44,505 bases of DNA from a virus. The translations under genes and the position numbers were made by a program. Location of the stretch: IMG/VR virus record IMGVR_UViG_3300037324_000041, positions 1 through 44,505 of that record; one strand, given 5' to 3'. Below the pieces are notes generated by a model. It made no database searches, had not been told where the DNA came from, and saw only the letters and a program-made list of their open reading frames with translations. Within the stretch, counting starts at the first letter, position 1, and each line of letters starts with the position of its first letter. Shown here one piece after another: positions 1 through 7,129 of the stretch.

Positions 1-75
1 TGTTTTTTTTAGTTCTAAATAACATTCTTTTCTTTTTAAAAGTCTATCAAACATTTCTTTTACTTTTTCGTCCAT
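1..75 (-). CDS. Partial hypothetical gene, runs off the left edge
   Basis: An ATG at 75 reading leftward opens a frame of at least 25 residues starting MDEKVKEMFDRLL, charged and probably helical, still open at base 1. It lies directly downstream (in minus-strand sense) of the hairpin at 115-250. That is the same placement as the short genes that follow hairpins at 33.8-36 kb, so it may be another member of that accessory gene class. Function unknown; too short to classify. Confidence 0.45.
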   Translation of the reverse strand, partial: MDEKVKEMFDRLLKRKECYLELKKT

Positions 76-114
76 TTTGTTTTTAAATTTAATTTAGTGC
101 TGATAAACCGCCCA

Positions 115-250
115 GCCACTAACAGCGGTTTTATTCAATTGCGAATTTTGTAGTTTAATCACGTTCACGTATCGCAATACGTTTTGTTGTGTCGGAAAAA
201 TCTCGGGTACGAACTTCGCAACTGAAATAAAGCCGCAACAACGTTATGTG
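115..250 (-). repeat. Long imperfect hairpin repeat (copy 1, cassette-type)
   Basis: The outer arms contain TAAC (120-123) and GTTA (242-245). The inner arms GCGGTTTTATTCAATTGCGA and TTCGCAACTGAAATAAAGCC are near-complementary. Aligned by eye, about 120 bases match the hairpin at 34042-34190 with about six substitutions and one 2-base gap, including the loop region. Orientation relative to the following ORF (1-75, minus) is the same as in the 34 kb array. See the findings for the attC-like interpretation; a MITE-like element is the alternative. Confidence 0.8.
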
Positions 251-419
251 AGATTATTTTATTTAGATTGTAATTTGTACCGGCATCTTTTTTTAGCACT
301 TATCCAATCAATAGATTTATCTTTGTTAAAGCAATGATTTTTATCTTGTTAAAAATAGCTGCAGAAATAGTATAGTTCAATTAGCATAAATTTTAAATAC
401 CTAATTTTAAAAAATACTT
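251..419. other. Non-coding spacer, possible weak promoter
   Basis: Together with the hairpin this makes a stretch of about 340 bases (76-419) without a gene. It contains a plus-strand TATCTTTG at 318-325, which fits the Bacteroidetes -7 element, but no TTG lies 19-21 bases upstream. It could drive the rightward gene at 420. Nothing else is recognised. Confidence 0.3.
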
Positions 420-785
420 ATGAAAAAATCTACTTCAATTGTTAGAGTGCTTACTGTTTGTGGACATTTAAGCAAACCAGAAGAAATGTATTATCAAATT
501 GATTTTATGACTTTTGAAAAAGCTTTATCTAAAATTAATTCGGGTTATACTTTTGTTGGAGAAAAAATTAAACTTTATCCATACACATGGTATGATTTAC
601 GTTACCTATATGAAATACCTGCCTATTGGTTACTTTTAAAATATTGTGAAAATTCAGAACTTAGATATAGTAGAAAAAAGCATCAAAATATTTCTTTTCA
701 TGTTTTTGCAGCCGAAGTTTTAGCATTAGGAGTTTCGATTAAAAAACTACTAGGTATTTTAACTGGACTGCTGCATCTTTTCTAG
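420..785 (+). pseudogene. Hypothetical protein, probably 3'-truncated
   Basis: A 121-residue frame starting MKKSTSIVRVLTVCGHL; no family recognised. It is rich in Tyr/Leu with a hydrophobic stretch (IPAYWLLLKY) near residues 67-76. The last 9 codons overlap the 3' end of the oppositely oriented small terminase (759-1229) and encode a Leu-rich tail that looks like antisense of that gene. The natural end of this protein has therefore probably been lost at a deletion or recombination junction near 740-760. Codon use in the first 105 residues looks like a real gene. Function unknown. Confidence 0.5.
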
Positions 786-1229
786 TTCCCAAAGTGAATA
801 TTGATTTACCGGACCAGAAGTTTCATTAAGCTTCATGCGATCTTTGAAACTAAATCCAAAATGTTTGGAATAATTATCAATTTCTTTAAGCATTTTTTCG
901 CGCAATGTTACATGACCAGAAACATTGGATGCACCAGAAGTAAAGGTTTGCACTAACCCACCATTATATCCTTTTTCTGCAATTTTTGATTCGGCTTCAA
1001 GCAAATAGGTAACGCTTCTAGATAATTGATGCAAGTGAAGTAAATCTGGAGCGGTTAATTTATTGCTATCTACTAGCAATTGACCGTAATAGTTATACCA
1101 ATAATTCTGATCTTTTGTAAGATTCATTTTTTTCATTGGTGATGGCAATTTTTTAAGGATTGGATAAAGATTTTTATTTTGTGAATTTCCTTCTCCTACT
1201 ACAACCGATAAATGACTATTATTTTTCAT
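759..1229 (-). CDS. terS: Phage terminase small subunit, P27 family
   Basis: This 156-residue protein has the P27 small-terminase layout: a helical region with YWYNYYGQLL near residue 43, LTAPDLLHLHQL near 58, an A-x-x-I-x-x-x-G step near 85, and FGFSFKDRMKL near 125, matching the family pattern FGxxPxxRxKL. Small terminases recognise packaging sites and load the large terminase. The HNH nuclease at 1312 just upstream fits the HNH-TerS pair of cos-packaging phages. The large terminase and portal that should follow to the left are absent: a convergent ORF and a hairpin repeat sit there. Length is normal, so the gene itself looks intact. Confidence 0.75.
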   Translation of the reverse strand: MKNNSHLSVVVGEGNSQNKNLYPILKKLPSPMKKMNLTKDQNYWYNYYGQLLVDSNKLTAPDLLHLHQLSRSVTYLLEAESKIAEKGYNGGLVQTFTSGASNVSGHVTLREKMLKEIDNYSKHFGFSFKDRMKLNETSGPVNQYSLWELEKMQQSS

Positions 1230-1311
1230 AATTAACTAATTTAAAAACACTTAACCCCCCTTACCTATTTATTTTACTTAGTAAAATCCTAACTAATCAG
1301 CGATGTACACC

Positions 1312-1653
1312 CTATTTTCTAACTAGTGATTTTACCCCATATCCCCTTTCTGAACCAGATTTTTTATTGTGGCATTCTTTGCTCATAGATTGTAACTCAT
1401 TGTAATCGTATGCATCCAAATTATTATCTAAAAGGAATTTCAATCCTTTGATATGATCGCAAACTTCGGCTGGCTTTACTTGTTCACTTATGATACATTC
1501 TTTGCATTCACATAAAGGATTCTTAATTCGATACGCAATCGAAACCTTGCGCCATCTTCTTTGATTATAGAACCATGTGAAGTCAATTGGTCTTTCAAAT
1601 GCAATTCGTTCTGCCACATAGTTTCTTGTTATTTTTTCAGGAGCTTTTGCCAT
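1312..1653 (-). CDS. HNH endonuclease, packaging-associated type
   Basis: A 113-residue protein starting MAKAPEKITRNYVA. A longer frame extends to 1731 but runs inside dnaB, so the ATG at 1653, one base past the dnaB stop, is preferred. It shows the phage HNH pattern: WRKVSIAYRIKNPLCECKEC (Cys ligands), then VCDHIKGL with the central His, then a Cys-His-Asn-Lys end (ECHNKKSG). In many cos phages such an HNH protein sits beside TerS and helps the terminase cut DNA. Its position next to the P27 gene supports that role, which is inference from family and context. Confidence 0.75.
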   Translation of the reverse strand: MAKAPEKITRNYVAERIAFERPIDFTWFYNQRRWRKVSIAYRIKNPLCECKECIISEQVKPAEVCDHIKGLKFLLDNNLDAYDYNELQSMSKECHNKKSGSERGYGVKSLVRK

Positions 1654-1654
1654 A

Positions 1655-3178
1655 TTAAAAAGTATTAAAATCATTATTTTCAGGATTACTTTCAAAAGCA
1701 TCGTTAGGATTAATTTTTGGCAGTTCATCAATGCAATTGATCATTTCATTATCAATAATGTTTTGTTGAATTAAGTCTTCTGGATCCATGAATTTTGTTT
1801 TATTTTCATCAAAGAACAACCCTTTTCTATCTAGAGATCCATTACGATGTTTAGCAATTATAAATTCAGCATTAGCACCAATAGCAAGCATATCTTCATC
1901 ATCTTCTAAACCATAATAACTTGCACGATATATAAAGGCAACCATGTCTGCATCTTGTTCAATTGCGCCAGATTCGCGCAAATCTTTTAACATTGGACGT
2001 TTGCTTGAACCACGAGATTCTACATCACGACTTAGTTGTGAAAGCAATACAATAGGTATTTTCAATTCCTTTGCCAATCTTTTTAATGTTCTTGTTATGG
2101 TTGAAATTTCTTGTTCTCTAATTAAATTTTTACCTAATGATTTACAGCTCATTAACTGCAGGTAATCAATGATAACAATCTTAATTCCTAACTTTCTTTT
2201 CCATAATCTAATTTTAGCAGAAACATCTTGAATATCTATAGAAACGTCATCAAAATATGCAGGAAGTATTTCCATTTCTTGCTTTAGATTTCTAAACTGA
2301 TTAAAATATTCTGTTTTTTCAAATCCTGTTCTAAACAATTGGTTTAAATGAAAATGACTATTGCACGCAACCATCCTAGTTATAAGTTGCTGTGTGCTCA
2401 TTTCGCAACTAATAAATCCTGTAGGTATTCCATGCTTAACATTTTCTAACAAAGTTTTCATTACCAAAGAAGTTTTCCCCATTCCTGGTCTTGCTGCAAT
2501 TACAATCAAATCACCATCTTGAAAACCGTTTGTAACTAAGTCTACTTTTTTAAATCCGGTATAACATCCAGAAAGTTCATATTCGCTTTTAGAACTTAAA
2601 ACTTCAATTCGTTTATGAATAAGTTTTAAAGCTTCCAACATTGTTAAGTCGGTTGTTCCAGATAATATTTGTTCGTTGATCTGATCTAAGTTTTTACTTT
2701 GTAAATCAATTAAATCAAAAATGTCTGAATCTGCATCGTAGGCGTTTTCAATAACTTGAGATGCGCTTTTTATCATTTTGCGTTTAACCCATTGTTGCAA
2801 TAAAATTCTACTATGAAATTCTATATGAGAACTAGATGCAACTTTTTGTGTTAGTTGGACCAAATAATAATCTCCGCCAATTCTTTCAAGATTATTTGTA
2901 GTTTTTAATTTATAGGAAACTGTTAACAAATCCACGTTTTCGTTGGCTAATTTTAAACTTTTAATAGCTTCAAATATTAGCTTATGTGAATCTTTGTAAA
3001 AGACATCTGAATCTTTTATAATCATTAAACATTCATCAATGCTTTGCGTATCTATCATAAGCGCACCCAAAACTGCTTCTTCTAAGTCAATTGCTTGCGG
3101 CGGAAGTTTTCCTTTTTCTAAGCTAATAATTGATGACCTATCATTATTTTTCTGACTTAAATTTTTAATTGTTTCCAT
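1655..3178 (-). CDS. dnaB: Replicative DNA helicase, DnaB-like
   Basis: A 507-residue hexameric helicase of normal length. The N-terminal DnaB domain (PPQAIDLEEAVLGALMID near 26-43) is followed by a RecA-like core with Walker A ARPGMGKTS near 230, Walker B KIVIIDYLQLM, and the C-terminal run DLRESGAIEQDADMVAFIYR. It unwinds DNA ahead of the phage fork and binds primase. It starts next to the initiator gene (3179-3865), giving an initiator-helicase pair as in lambda O/P or SPP1 systems. The last 60 residues after DRKGLFFDE are acidic and poorly conserved. Confidence 0.93.
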   Translation of the reverse strand: METIKNLSQKNNDRSSIISLEKGKLPPQAIDLEEAVLGALMIDTQSIDECLMIIKDSDVFYKDSHKLIFEAIKSLKLANENVDLLTVSYKLKTTNNLERIGGDYYLVQLTQKVASSSHIEFHSRILLQQWVKRKMIKSASQVIENAYDADSDIFDLIDLQSKNLDQINEQILSGTTDLTMLEALKLIHKRIEVLSSKSEYELSGCYTGFKKVDLVTNGFQDGDLIVIAARPGMGKTSLVMKTLLENVKHGIPTGFISCEMSTQQLITRMVACNSHFHLNQLFRTGFEKTEYFNQFRNLKQEMEILPAYFDDVSIDIQDVSAKIRLWKRKLGIKIVIIDYLQLMSCKSLGKNLIREQEISTITRTLKRLAKELKIPIVLLSQLSRDVESRGSSKRPMLKDLRESGAIEQDADMVAFIYRASYYGLEDDEDMLAIGANAEFIIAKHRNGSLDRKGLFFDENKTKFMDPEDLIQQNIIDNEMINCIDELPKINPNDAFESNPENNDFNTF

Positions 3179-3865
3179 TTACGATATGTTTTTTTTCATA
3201 TATGCAGGAACAACATCTGCATTAAAATTGTTTTTTGGACTTTCAAACTTATCCTGGTTTCTAATCCAGTTGCCTGCATACTTTTTAAATCTGCCAGAAA
3301 TTACATGTTGTTCGTATGCCAAACCTTCTTGCTCAACTGTTGCTTCAAAACTTTCTACAAAAGCATCCCAAGTTTTAATTTGCTTTTTATATTGCATCAT
3401 TAAAACATCAAATTGAGATGGAAAATTTTCTTTAAAAAAAGAAAGTGAATCTCTTTCTTTATTAATTGTATTATTAATTGTAATACTCTCATATATTGAC
3501 GTGCGTTTTTCCGCAATAGGTGTTGCGTTTTTTGACAATACCTCTTGTGTTTTTCCGCAATAGGTATTGCGCTTTTTCGCAATAGGTATTTTGATGTTTT
3601 GAACTAAGAATATTTTACGAGTATTTCCATTTTTTTTATCTAATTGAGTCCTAATATGATTGCATTTTTCTAGTAAAGAAATCCATCTAGAAATGGTCCA
3701 AACATTAACGTTGTACAAATCTGCGAAATAACTATTTTCTGACCAGCAATAACCCTCTGATGTACACAATGCAGATATTTCACCATAAAGCAATTTCGCA
3801 TTAGGATTTAAATTAACATCGTATCTTACAGACGCAGGAATAACTGCATAATAGTTTGGCTGCAT
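3179..3865 (-). CDS. Phage replication initiator with HTH domain
   Basis: A 228-residue protein. Residues 1-105 form a winged-helix domain of the HTH_36 kind (YYAVIPASVRYDVNLNPNAK, then NSYFADLYNVNVWTISRWIS), as in phage and plasmid initiators. The centre (about 90-125) is Lys-rich and encoded by four 22-bp DNA repeats. The C-terminal part (WDAFVESFEATV through FKKYAGNWIRNQDK) resembles the helicase-loader end of DnaD/lambda O-type proteins. The next gene is dnaB, so it probably binds its own iterons and loads DnaB. The start ATG overlaps the stop of 3865-4305 (TAATG). Confidence 0.7.
   Translation of the reverse strand: MQPNYYAVIPASVRYDVNLNPNAKLLYGEISALCTSEGYCWSENSYFADLYNVNVWTISRWISLLEKCNHIRTQLDKKNGNTRKIFLVQNIKIPIAKKRNTYCGKTQEVLSKNATPIAEKRTSIYESITINNTINKERDSLSFFKENFPSQFDVLMMQYKKQIKTWDAFVESFEATVEQEGLAYEQHVISGRFKKYAGNWIRNQDKFESPKNNFNADVVPAYMKKNIS
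3503..3590. repeat. Four abutting 22-bp iterons, candidate phage origin
   Basis: Units at 3503-3524, 3525-3546, 3547-3568 and 3569-3590. Units 1, 3 and 4 share TTTTTCCGCAATAGGT or a near variant (unit 4 has CTTTTTCGCAATAGGT). Unit 2 keeps GCGTTTTTT but diverges to GACAATACCTCTT. The 22-bp period is not a multiple of three, so the repeat is conserved at DNA level, not as a protein repeat. Iterons inside the initiator gene are the arrangement of the lambda origin in gene O. Confidence 0.7.
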
Positions 3866-4305
3866 TATTTGATATTTAAATATTTAAATCTAACCAACTC
3901 TGATGCTACAACCGCATTACTCAATTTTACCATTGCATCGGCTTTTTTTATATCTATATCGTTTGATCCAGATTCAGACAATAAATTAAAAATTTCTTCT
4001 AACTTATCTGCCATACGGGTTGCTCTGTTGTTTAAATTAACAACGATAGCCTGGTGAACTTGTTCTTCGGGTTTTTGTACAATTGGAAAATTTTTTATAT
4101 TTTCGGATATTGCATTTTTTGTTCTCACGATAGATGCCGAAACTTCTTTAAAAAACTCTTGGTACTCGTTCTCGAAATAAACAAAACTTTTTTTATCAGT
4201 AACTATAACCGCTTTTTGATTTACAATTTTTGCCGATTTTACTATATAAAGATTAGACTTCCAGAAAAACTTTGATTCTTCAAATAAATTAATTGTTTCC
4301 TTCAT
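3865..4305 (-). CDS. Hypothetical phage early protein
   Basis: A 146-residue protein starting MKETINLFEESKFFWKSNLY. No family recognised. The second half is strongly helical (ATRMADKLEEIFNLLSESG, then KKADAMVKLSNAVVASELVR) and could form a coiled coil. It lies in the early operon between a homing-type nuclease and the replication initiator, overlapping both (17 bases upstream, 1 base downstream), so it is probably translationally coupled. A replication accessory role is possible but unsupported. Confidence 0.6.
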   Translation of the reverse strand: MKETINLFEESKFFWKSNLYIVKSAKIVNQKAVIVTDKKSFVYFENEYQEFFKEVSASIVRTKNAISENIKNFPIVQKPEEQVHQAIVVNLNNRATRMADKLEEIFNLLSESGSNDIDIKKADAMVKLSNAVVASELVRFKYLNIK

Positions 4306-5158
4306 GATTTTTAATTTTATGGTTTAATTGTAGGGATTTTCTTTTTAGCTCGATGACATACGGCAGTTGATCAATGACTTCTTTAATTTGCACCGGATCT
4401 TTTACTTTTAAAAACCGCTTTACAATACCAACATCGCTCATAATATTAATTTTCAAACTATCTTGTCGCGATACCAATATTAGATTTGATATTTTAAAAT
4501 TAAATTTATTACCGTCTTTAAATCGCACCTGGTGTTTAGCAGGAATTGGTCCGTATTGGCGCTCGTAAATCATTCTGTGTTTTAATTGAAAATTATCAGT
4601 ACTATTTTCAAAATCGCCAATCTTAACTTCTAAATACCCTTCTGCAGTTACTCTTTTAAAACCAATTGCAACGGTATTGTGCGGAATTATTCCTTTTTTG
4701 AATTGTGTTTTTGCAGATCTTTTAATTTGATCGGCAGTCATATATTCCCATTGTTTTTTATCTTTATTCATGGGTACATGACCTTTCTTAAATCGGGTTT
4801 TAATACCTTGCATTTTCAAAATATTTCCCCCAATTAAAGCCAAATGTTCTTTACTTTTTTTTATATTTATCAAATTAGCTGCACAATACAAACTTTTTAA
4901 ACTACAATTAAATTTTGTAGTCAATTGTATATTTAATGTGTTTGAATAATGTATTTTTAAATAATCTAAATCTTCCTGGTTCCATTTTTTGTGCTTGCCA
5001 AAACCAACAGCTTTAGTTACTTTTAACAAATTGGCGCGACTTCGTATTGCTTTGACACTTCTGGATACAACATATTTTTGCATTTCTTGCAATGGCGTTT
5101 TTGGCCAATATTTTTTTACTAAATTATCTTCTTCTAAAGTCCACTTTTTTTGATGCAT
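4289..5158 (-). CDS. HNH homing-endonuclease-like protein with two Myb/SANT-type repeats
   Basis: A 289-residue protein. Residues 1-50 (KKWTLEEDNLVKKYW) and 58-100 (HKKWNQEDLDYLKIHY) are two SANT/Myb-like DNA-binding units. Around residue 190 lies an HNH_3-like core: LKHRMIYERQYGPIP, then VRFKDGNKFNFKISNLILVS. The usual second His (xxHxDGN) is replaced here (VRFKDGN), so nuclease activity is uncertain. Such genes are frequent free-standing passengers in phage early regions, where they cut related genomes and spread by repair; others act as DNA-binding proteins. Confidence 0.7.
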   Translation of the reverse strand: MHQKKWTLEEDNLVKKYWPKTPLQEMQKYVVSRSVKAIRSRANLLKVTKAVGFGKHKKWNQEDLDYLKIHYSNTLNIQLTTKFNCSLKSLYCAANLINIKKSKEHLALIGGNILKMQGIKTRFKKGHVPMNKDKKQWEYMTADQIKRSAKTQFKKGIIPHNTVAIGFKRVTAEGYLEVKIGDFENSTDNFQLKHRMIYERQYGPIPAKHQVRFKDGNKFNFKISNLILVSRQDSLKINIMSDVGIVKRFLKVKDPVQIKEVIDQLPYVIELKRKSLQLNHKIKNHEGNN

Positions 5159-5160
5159 AA

Positions 5161-5316
5161 TTAAGAATTTAAAGAATCATTATAGTTATCTAATTCTTTT
5201 TGCGCATCATGAATGTCGACCAACGTTAAAATTAATATGTAACCAAAAAAAAGAAGTGCCGTAATTATAATGGCTAAAAAAAGCGATATAAGAATAAGTA
5301 AGATAAAAGTTGCCAT
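5161..5316 (-). CDS. Small membrane protein
   Basis: A 51-residue frame starting MATFILLILISLFLA. Almost all of residues 3-33 is hydrophobic, enough for one long or two short membrane segments, followed by a charged tail (HDAQKELDNYNDS). It sits in the early operon 2 bases upstream of the start of 4289-5158, with the AATTATG junction typical of this operon. Function unknown; it may be an exclusion or host-interaction peptide. Confidence 0.5.
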   Translation of the reverse strand: MATFILLILISLFLAIIITALLFFGYILILTLVDIHDAQKELDNYNDSLNS

Positions 5317-5333
5317 AGTATTAAAATTAGTAG

Positions 5334-5633
5334 TTAATAAATCATTGCTTTAATTTGGGCTGTCATTATGCGATATACCTTGTTTTTATCTTGGTAAAAA
5401 GTATCTTTAGGAAACTTTCCGTTCAAACACCATCTTCTTAAAGTTTCAGAATCGGTGACATTAAAAAATTTGGCAGAAATTATTTCGCTAAGTGTTAATG
5501 ATTTTCTTCTTAATAATTTACCACGAACTATCTCGTTATTCATTTCTAATTCGCCCTGGTTAACAATCACCAAGTTGTTATCTTTTAAATGCTGCATAAA
5601 ATCGGCAACATTTATGTATTGCACGGCACTCAT
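5334..5633 (-). CDS. HTH protein, excisionase/MerR-like
   Basis: A 99-residue protein. The C-terminal half reads SLTLSEIISAKFFNVTDSET followed by LRRWCLNGKFP and YRIM, which is the winged-helix pattern of excisionase-like and helix_turn_helix_17 proteins (sense target, turn, W..NG.fP). It lies four genes from the integrase in the early operon, where an excisionase or Cox-like regulator would be expected. The N-terminal 45 residues are unusual for Xis and unassigned. The stop codon overlap with the upstream gene (5630) is 4 bases (ATGA). Confidence 0.55.
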   Translation of the reverse strand: MSAVQYINVADFMQHLKDNNLVIVNQGELEMNNEIVRGKLLRRKSLTLSEIISAKFFNVTDSETLRRWCLNGKFPKDTFYQDKNKVYRIMTAQIKAMIY

Positions 5634-5818
5634 TTTTTAAATATTTTACGAATTCTTGCTATAAAAATGCAATAATCAATTGCCATAAATACGACAGAAA
5701 AAATCAAAGCAAAAATTGCAAATAAAATTTTATCAAAGCAAAAAAGCAAAAAGCCAATAATTACAGAAAGCCATGCAGCTATTTCGTAGGTAGTTGGAAG
5801 GTATTTCATCTTACTCAA
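5630..5818 (-). CDS. Small two-helix membrane protein
   Basis: A 62-residue protein with two hydrophobic segments (IAAWLSVIIGFLLFCF and ILFAIFALIFSVVFMAIDYC) and a basic C-terminus (ARIRKIFKK). It overlaps both neighbours in the early operon by 4-8 bases, so it is translated with them. Family unknown; possible superinfection-exclusion protein, by position only. Confidence 0.5.
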   Translation of the reverse strand: MSKMKYLPTTYEIAAWLSVIIGFLLFCFDKILFAIFALIFSVVFMAIDYCIFIARIRKIFKK

Positions 5819-6065
5819 TTTTTAGTTTGTCAAATACACTTTCTAAAACTTCAATAATTTCAGAATCAAAAATTCTAATATGCCAAAAATCATAAAGCCG
5901 ATTTTCATCAATTTCTGGATAGTAATTCTGAACAATTGATTTTAAAGCTTCAAAACTTTTAAAACCTTTATCAAAAAAACTTTTTAAAATTTGTGAAGAC
6001 TTTTGAGCCGATATAATTCGGTTTAAGGTTTTCATATCCCTTTGTTTAAGATTTTTTACTTCCAT
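5811..6065 (-). CDS. Hypothetical phage early protein
   Basis: An 84-residue, charged, helical protein starting MEVKNLKQRDMKTLNR. It is the first gene of the leftward early operon, just downstream of a TACATTTG promoter element at 6119-6126. A second in-frame ATG at residue 11 is an alternative start. The motif ENRLYDFWHIRIFDSEI near residue 54 recalls small proteins often first in Bacteroidetes phage early operons, but I cannot name a family. Confidence 0.55.
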   Translation of the reverse strand: MEVKNLKQRDMKTLNRIISAQKSSQILKSFFDKGFKSFEALKSIVQNYYPEIDENRLYDFWHIRIFDSEIIEVLESVFDKLKIE

Positions 6066-6118
6066 AGTGGCACAACTTTTGTATATTTGCTTTTATAATT
6101 CCGTGTAGAACTATGAAA

Positions 6119-6150
6119 CAAATGTAACACTTTTATATCACAAATTACAA
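6119..6150 (-). promoter_or_regulatory. Early promoter of the left phage
   Basis: On the minus strand TACATTTG (6119-6126) fits the Bacteroidetes -7 element TAnnTTTG, with TTG 21 bases upstream (6148-6150). It would drive the leftward early operon from 6065. A plus-strand TATATTTG at 6082-6089 may serve the divergent regulator gene at 6205. The two signals are close together, as in a lysogeny switch region. Confidence 0.5.
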
Positions 6151-6204
6151 TAATTATACAATAAATTTATAAAAATTATTAATAATAAATATAAACATCT
6201 GATT

Positions 6205-6588
6205 ATGTACGGATTAACAAAAAAACAAAAGCTAGATTTTATACTTAAAAAAGTGATAGAATTTGAATTAACCGCTTACGATATTGGGAAGAAAACCAAT
6301 TTAAGCATAACAGGGATAGATAAAATTATAAGTGGCGAATCAAAAAACCCACATGAAAATACCCTAAATACAATTTTGATTTACCTAGAAGAATTGGTTA
6401 TAGGAACCAACTTAAATAATAATTCTGCACAAAACATTGTTTCGGAATCTAAGAATGAAGAATTATTAAATGTAACAAGCAATCCTGAATTTTTAATAAA
6501 ATGTTTATTAGAACAAATAAAGCTAAAAGACGAAATTGCTAGACTTAAATTAATATTGGAAAAAAATAATATTAATTTTAAAGAATAA
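6205..6588 (+). CDS. HTH transcriptional regulator, probable phage repressor
   Basis: A 127-residue protein. Residues 5-60 form a Cro/CI-type HTH (LTAYDIGKKTNLSITGIDKI, then SGESKNPHENTLNTIL). The C-terminal region (IKLKDEIARLKLILEKNN) is a coiled coil likely used for dimerisation. It is transcribed divergently from the early operon and towards the integrase end, the classic position of a lysogeny repressor. There is no LexA-like autocleavage domain, so induction would not be by the simple CI route. Confidence 0.7.
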   Translation: MYGLTKKQKLDFILKKVIEFELTAYDIGKKTNLSITGIDKIISGESKNPHENTLNTILIYLEELVIGTNLNNNSAQNIVSESKNEELLNVTSNPEFLIKCLLEQIKLKDEIARLKLILEKNNINFKE

Positions 6589-6625
6589 ATAGTTTTTGAT
6601 TATTTTAGCATATAAATTTATTATT

Positions 6626-7129
6626 ATGAAAATATTTTACTTTATACTATTTATTTCAATGTCTGTTTTTAGTCAAAAAAAATCAATTCCAGCGGAATTT
6701 TCTGTAACAAATAATAATGCGATCATTTGGACCAAGGTTTACAAAAATAATTCAAGCGAATTAATAAAGGATTTAAGAAATAATTTATCCTTAAAAATAA
6801 ATGAAGATTCAACAGGAACTGCAAATAATTTAAGATTGCGATGCAGTAATTTATCCGGATATACCTTTGCAAATTTTCAGATAAATTTTCAAATAGAATC
6901 TAAAGAATCTGAATATAGAATTAAGGTAAGTAATGTTGTTTTTGATGAAAATATCCAAATTAACCTAGGTTCTGTTCGCACAGAAGGAACATTTAATACT
7001 TTAGAAGATTTTGAATTACGAACTACCGATAATACCCTACGTAAAAATGGCCAATCGGCAAGAAATCTTATTTGCTTAAATGAATTTTTGACTAAAATGT
7101 TTACCGCACAATTACTCGATAAATGGTGA
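6626..7129 (+). CDS. Secreted protein, DUF4468-like, possible lysogenic conversion gene
   Basis: A 167-residue protein starting MKIFYFILFISMSVFSQ, a clear signal peptide with likely cleavage after FSQ. A frame upstream to 6596 opens with TTG and is less likely. The mature part (IIWTKVY... then YRIKVSNVVFDENIQI) resembles the TBP-fold DUF4468 proteins of Bacteroidetes; this is a tentative match. It follows the repressor by 37 bases on the same strand, so it may be expressed in the lysogen. It ends 18 bases inside the convergent integrase. Confidence 0.55.
   Translation: MKIFYFILFISMSVFSQKKSIPAEFSVTNNNAIIWTKVYKNNSSELIKDLRNNLSLKINEDSTGTANNLRLRCSNLSGYTFANFQINFQIESKESEYRIKVSNVVFDENIQINLGSVRTEGTFNTLEDFELRTTDNTLRKNGQSARNLICLNEFLTKMFTAQLLDKW

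Noticed and set aside
1655-1731. Longer HNH start at 1731
   Set aside because: It would overlap dnaB by about 77 bases with a hydrophobic low-quality N-terminus; the ATG at 1653 gives the normal HNH start.
3400-3582. Second minus-strand frame overlapping the initiator gene
   Set aside because: Out-of-frame reading of the iteron region; it appears open only because the 22-bp repeat recurs in all frames.
3503-3590. Possible CRISPR array
   Set aside because: Units abut with no spacers and lie inside a coding gene; better explained as iterons.
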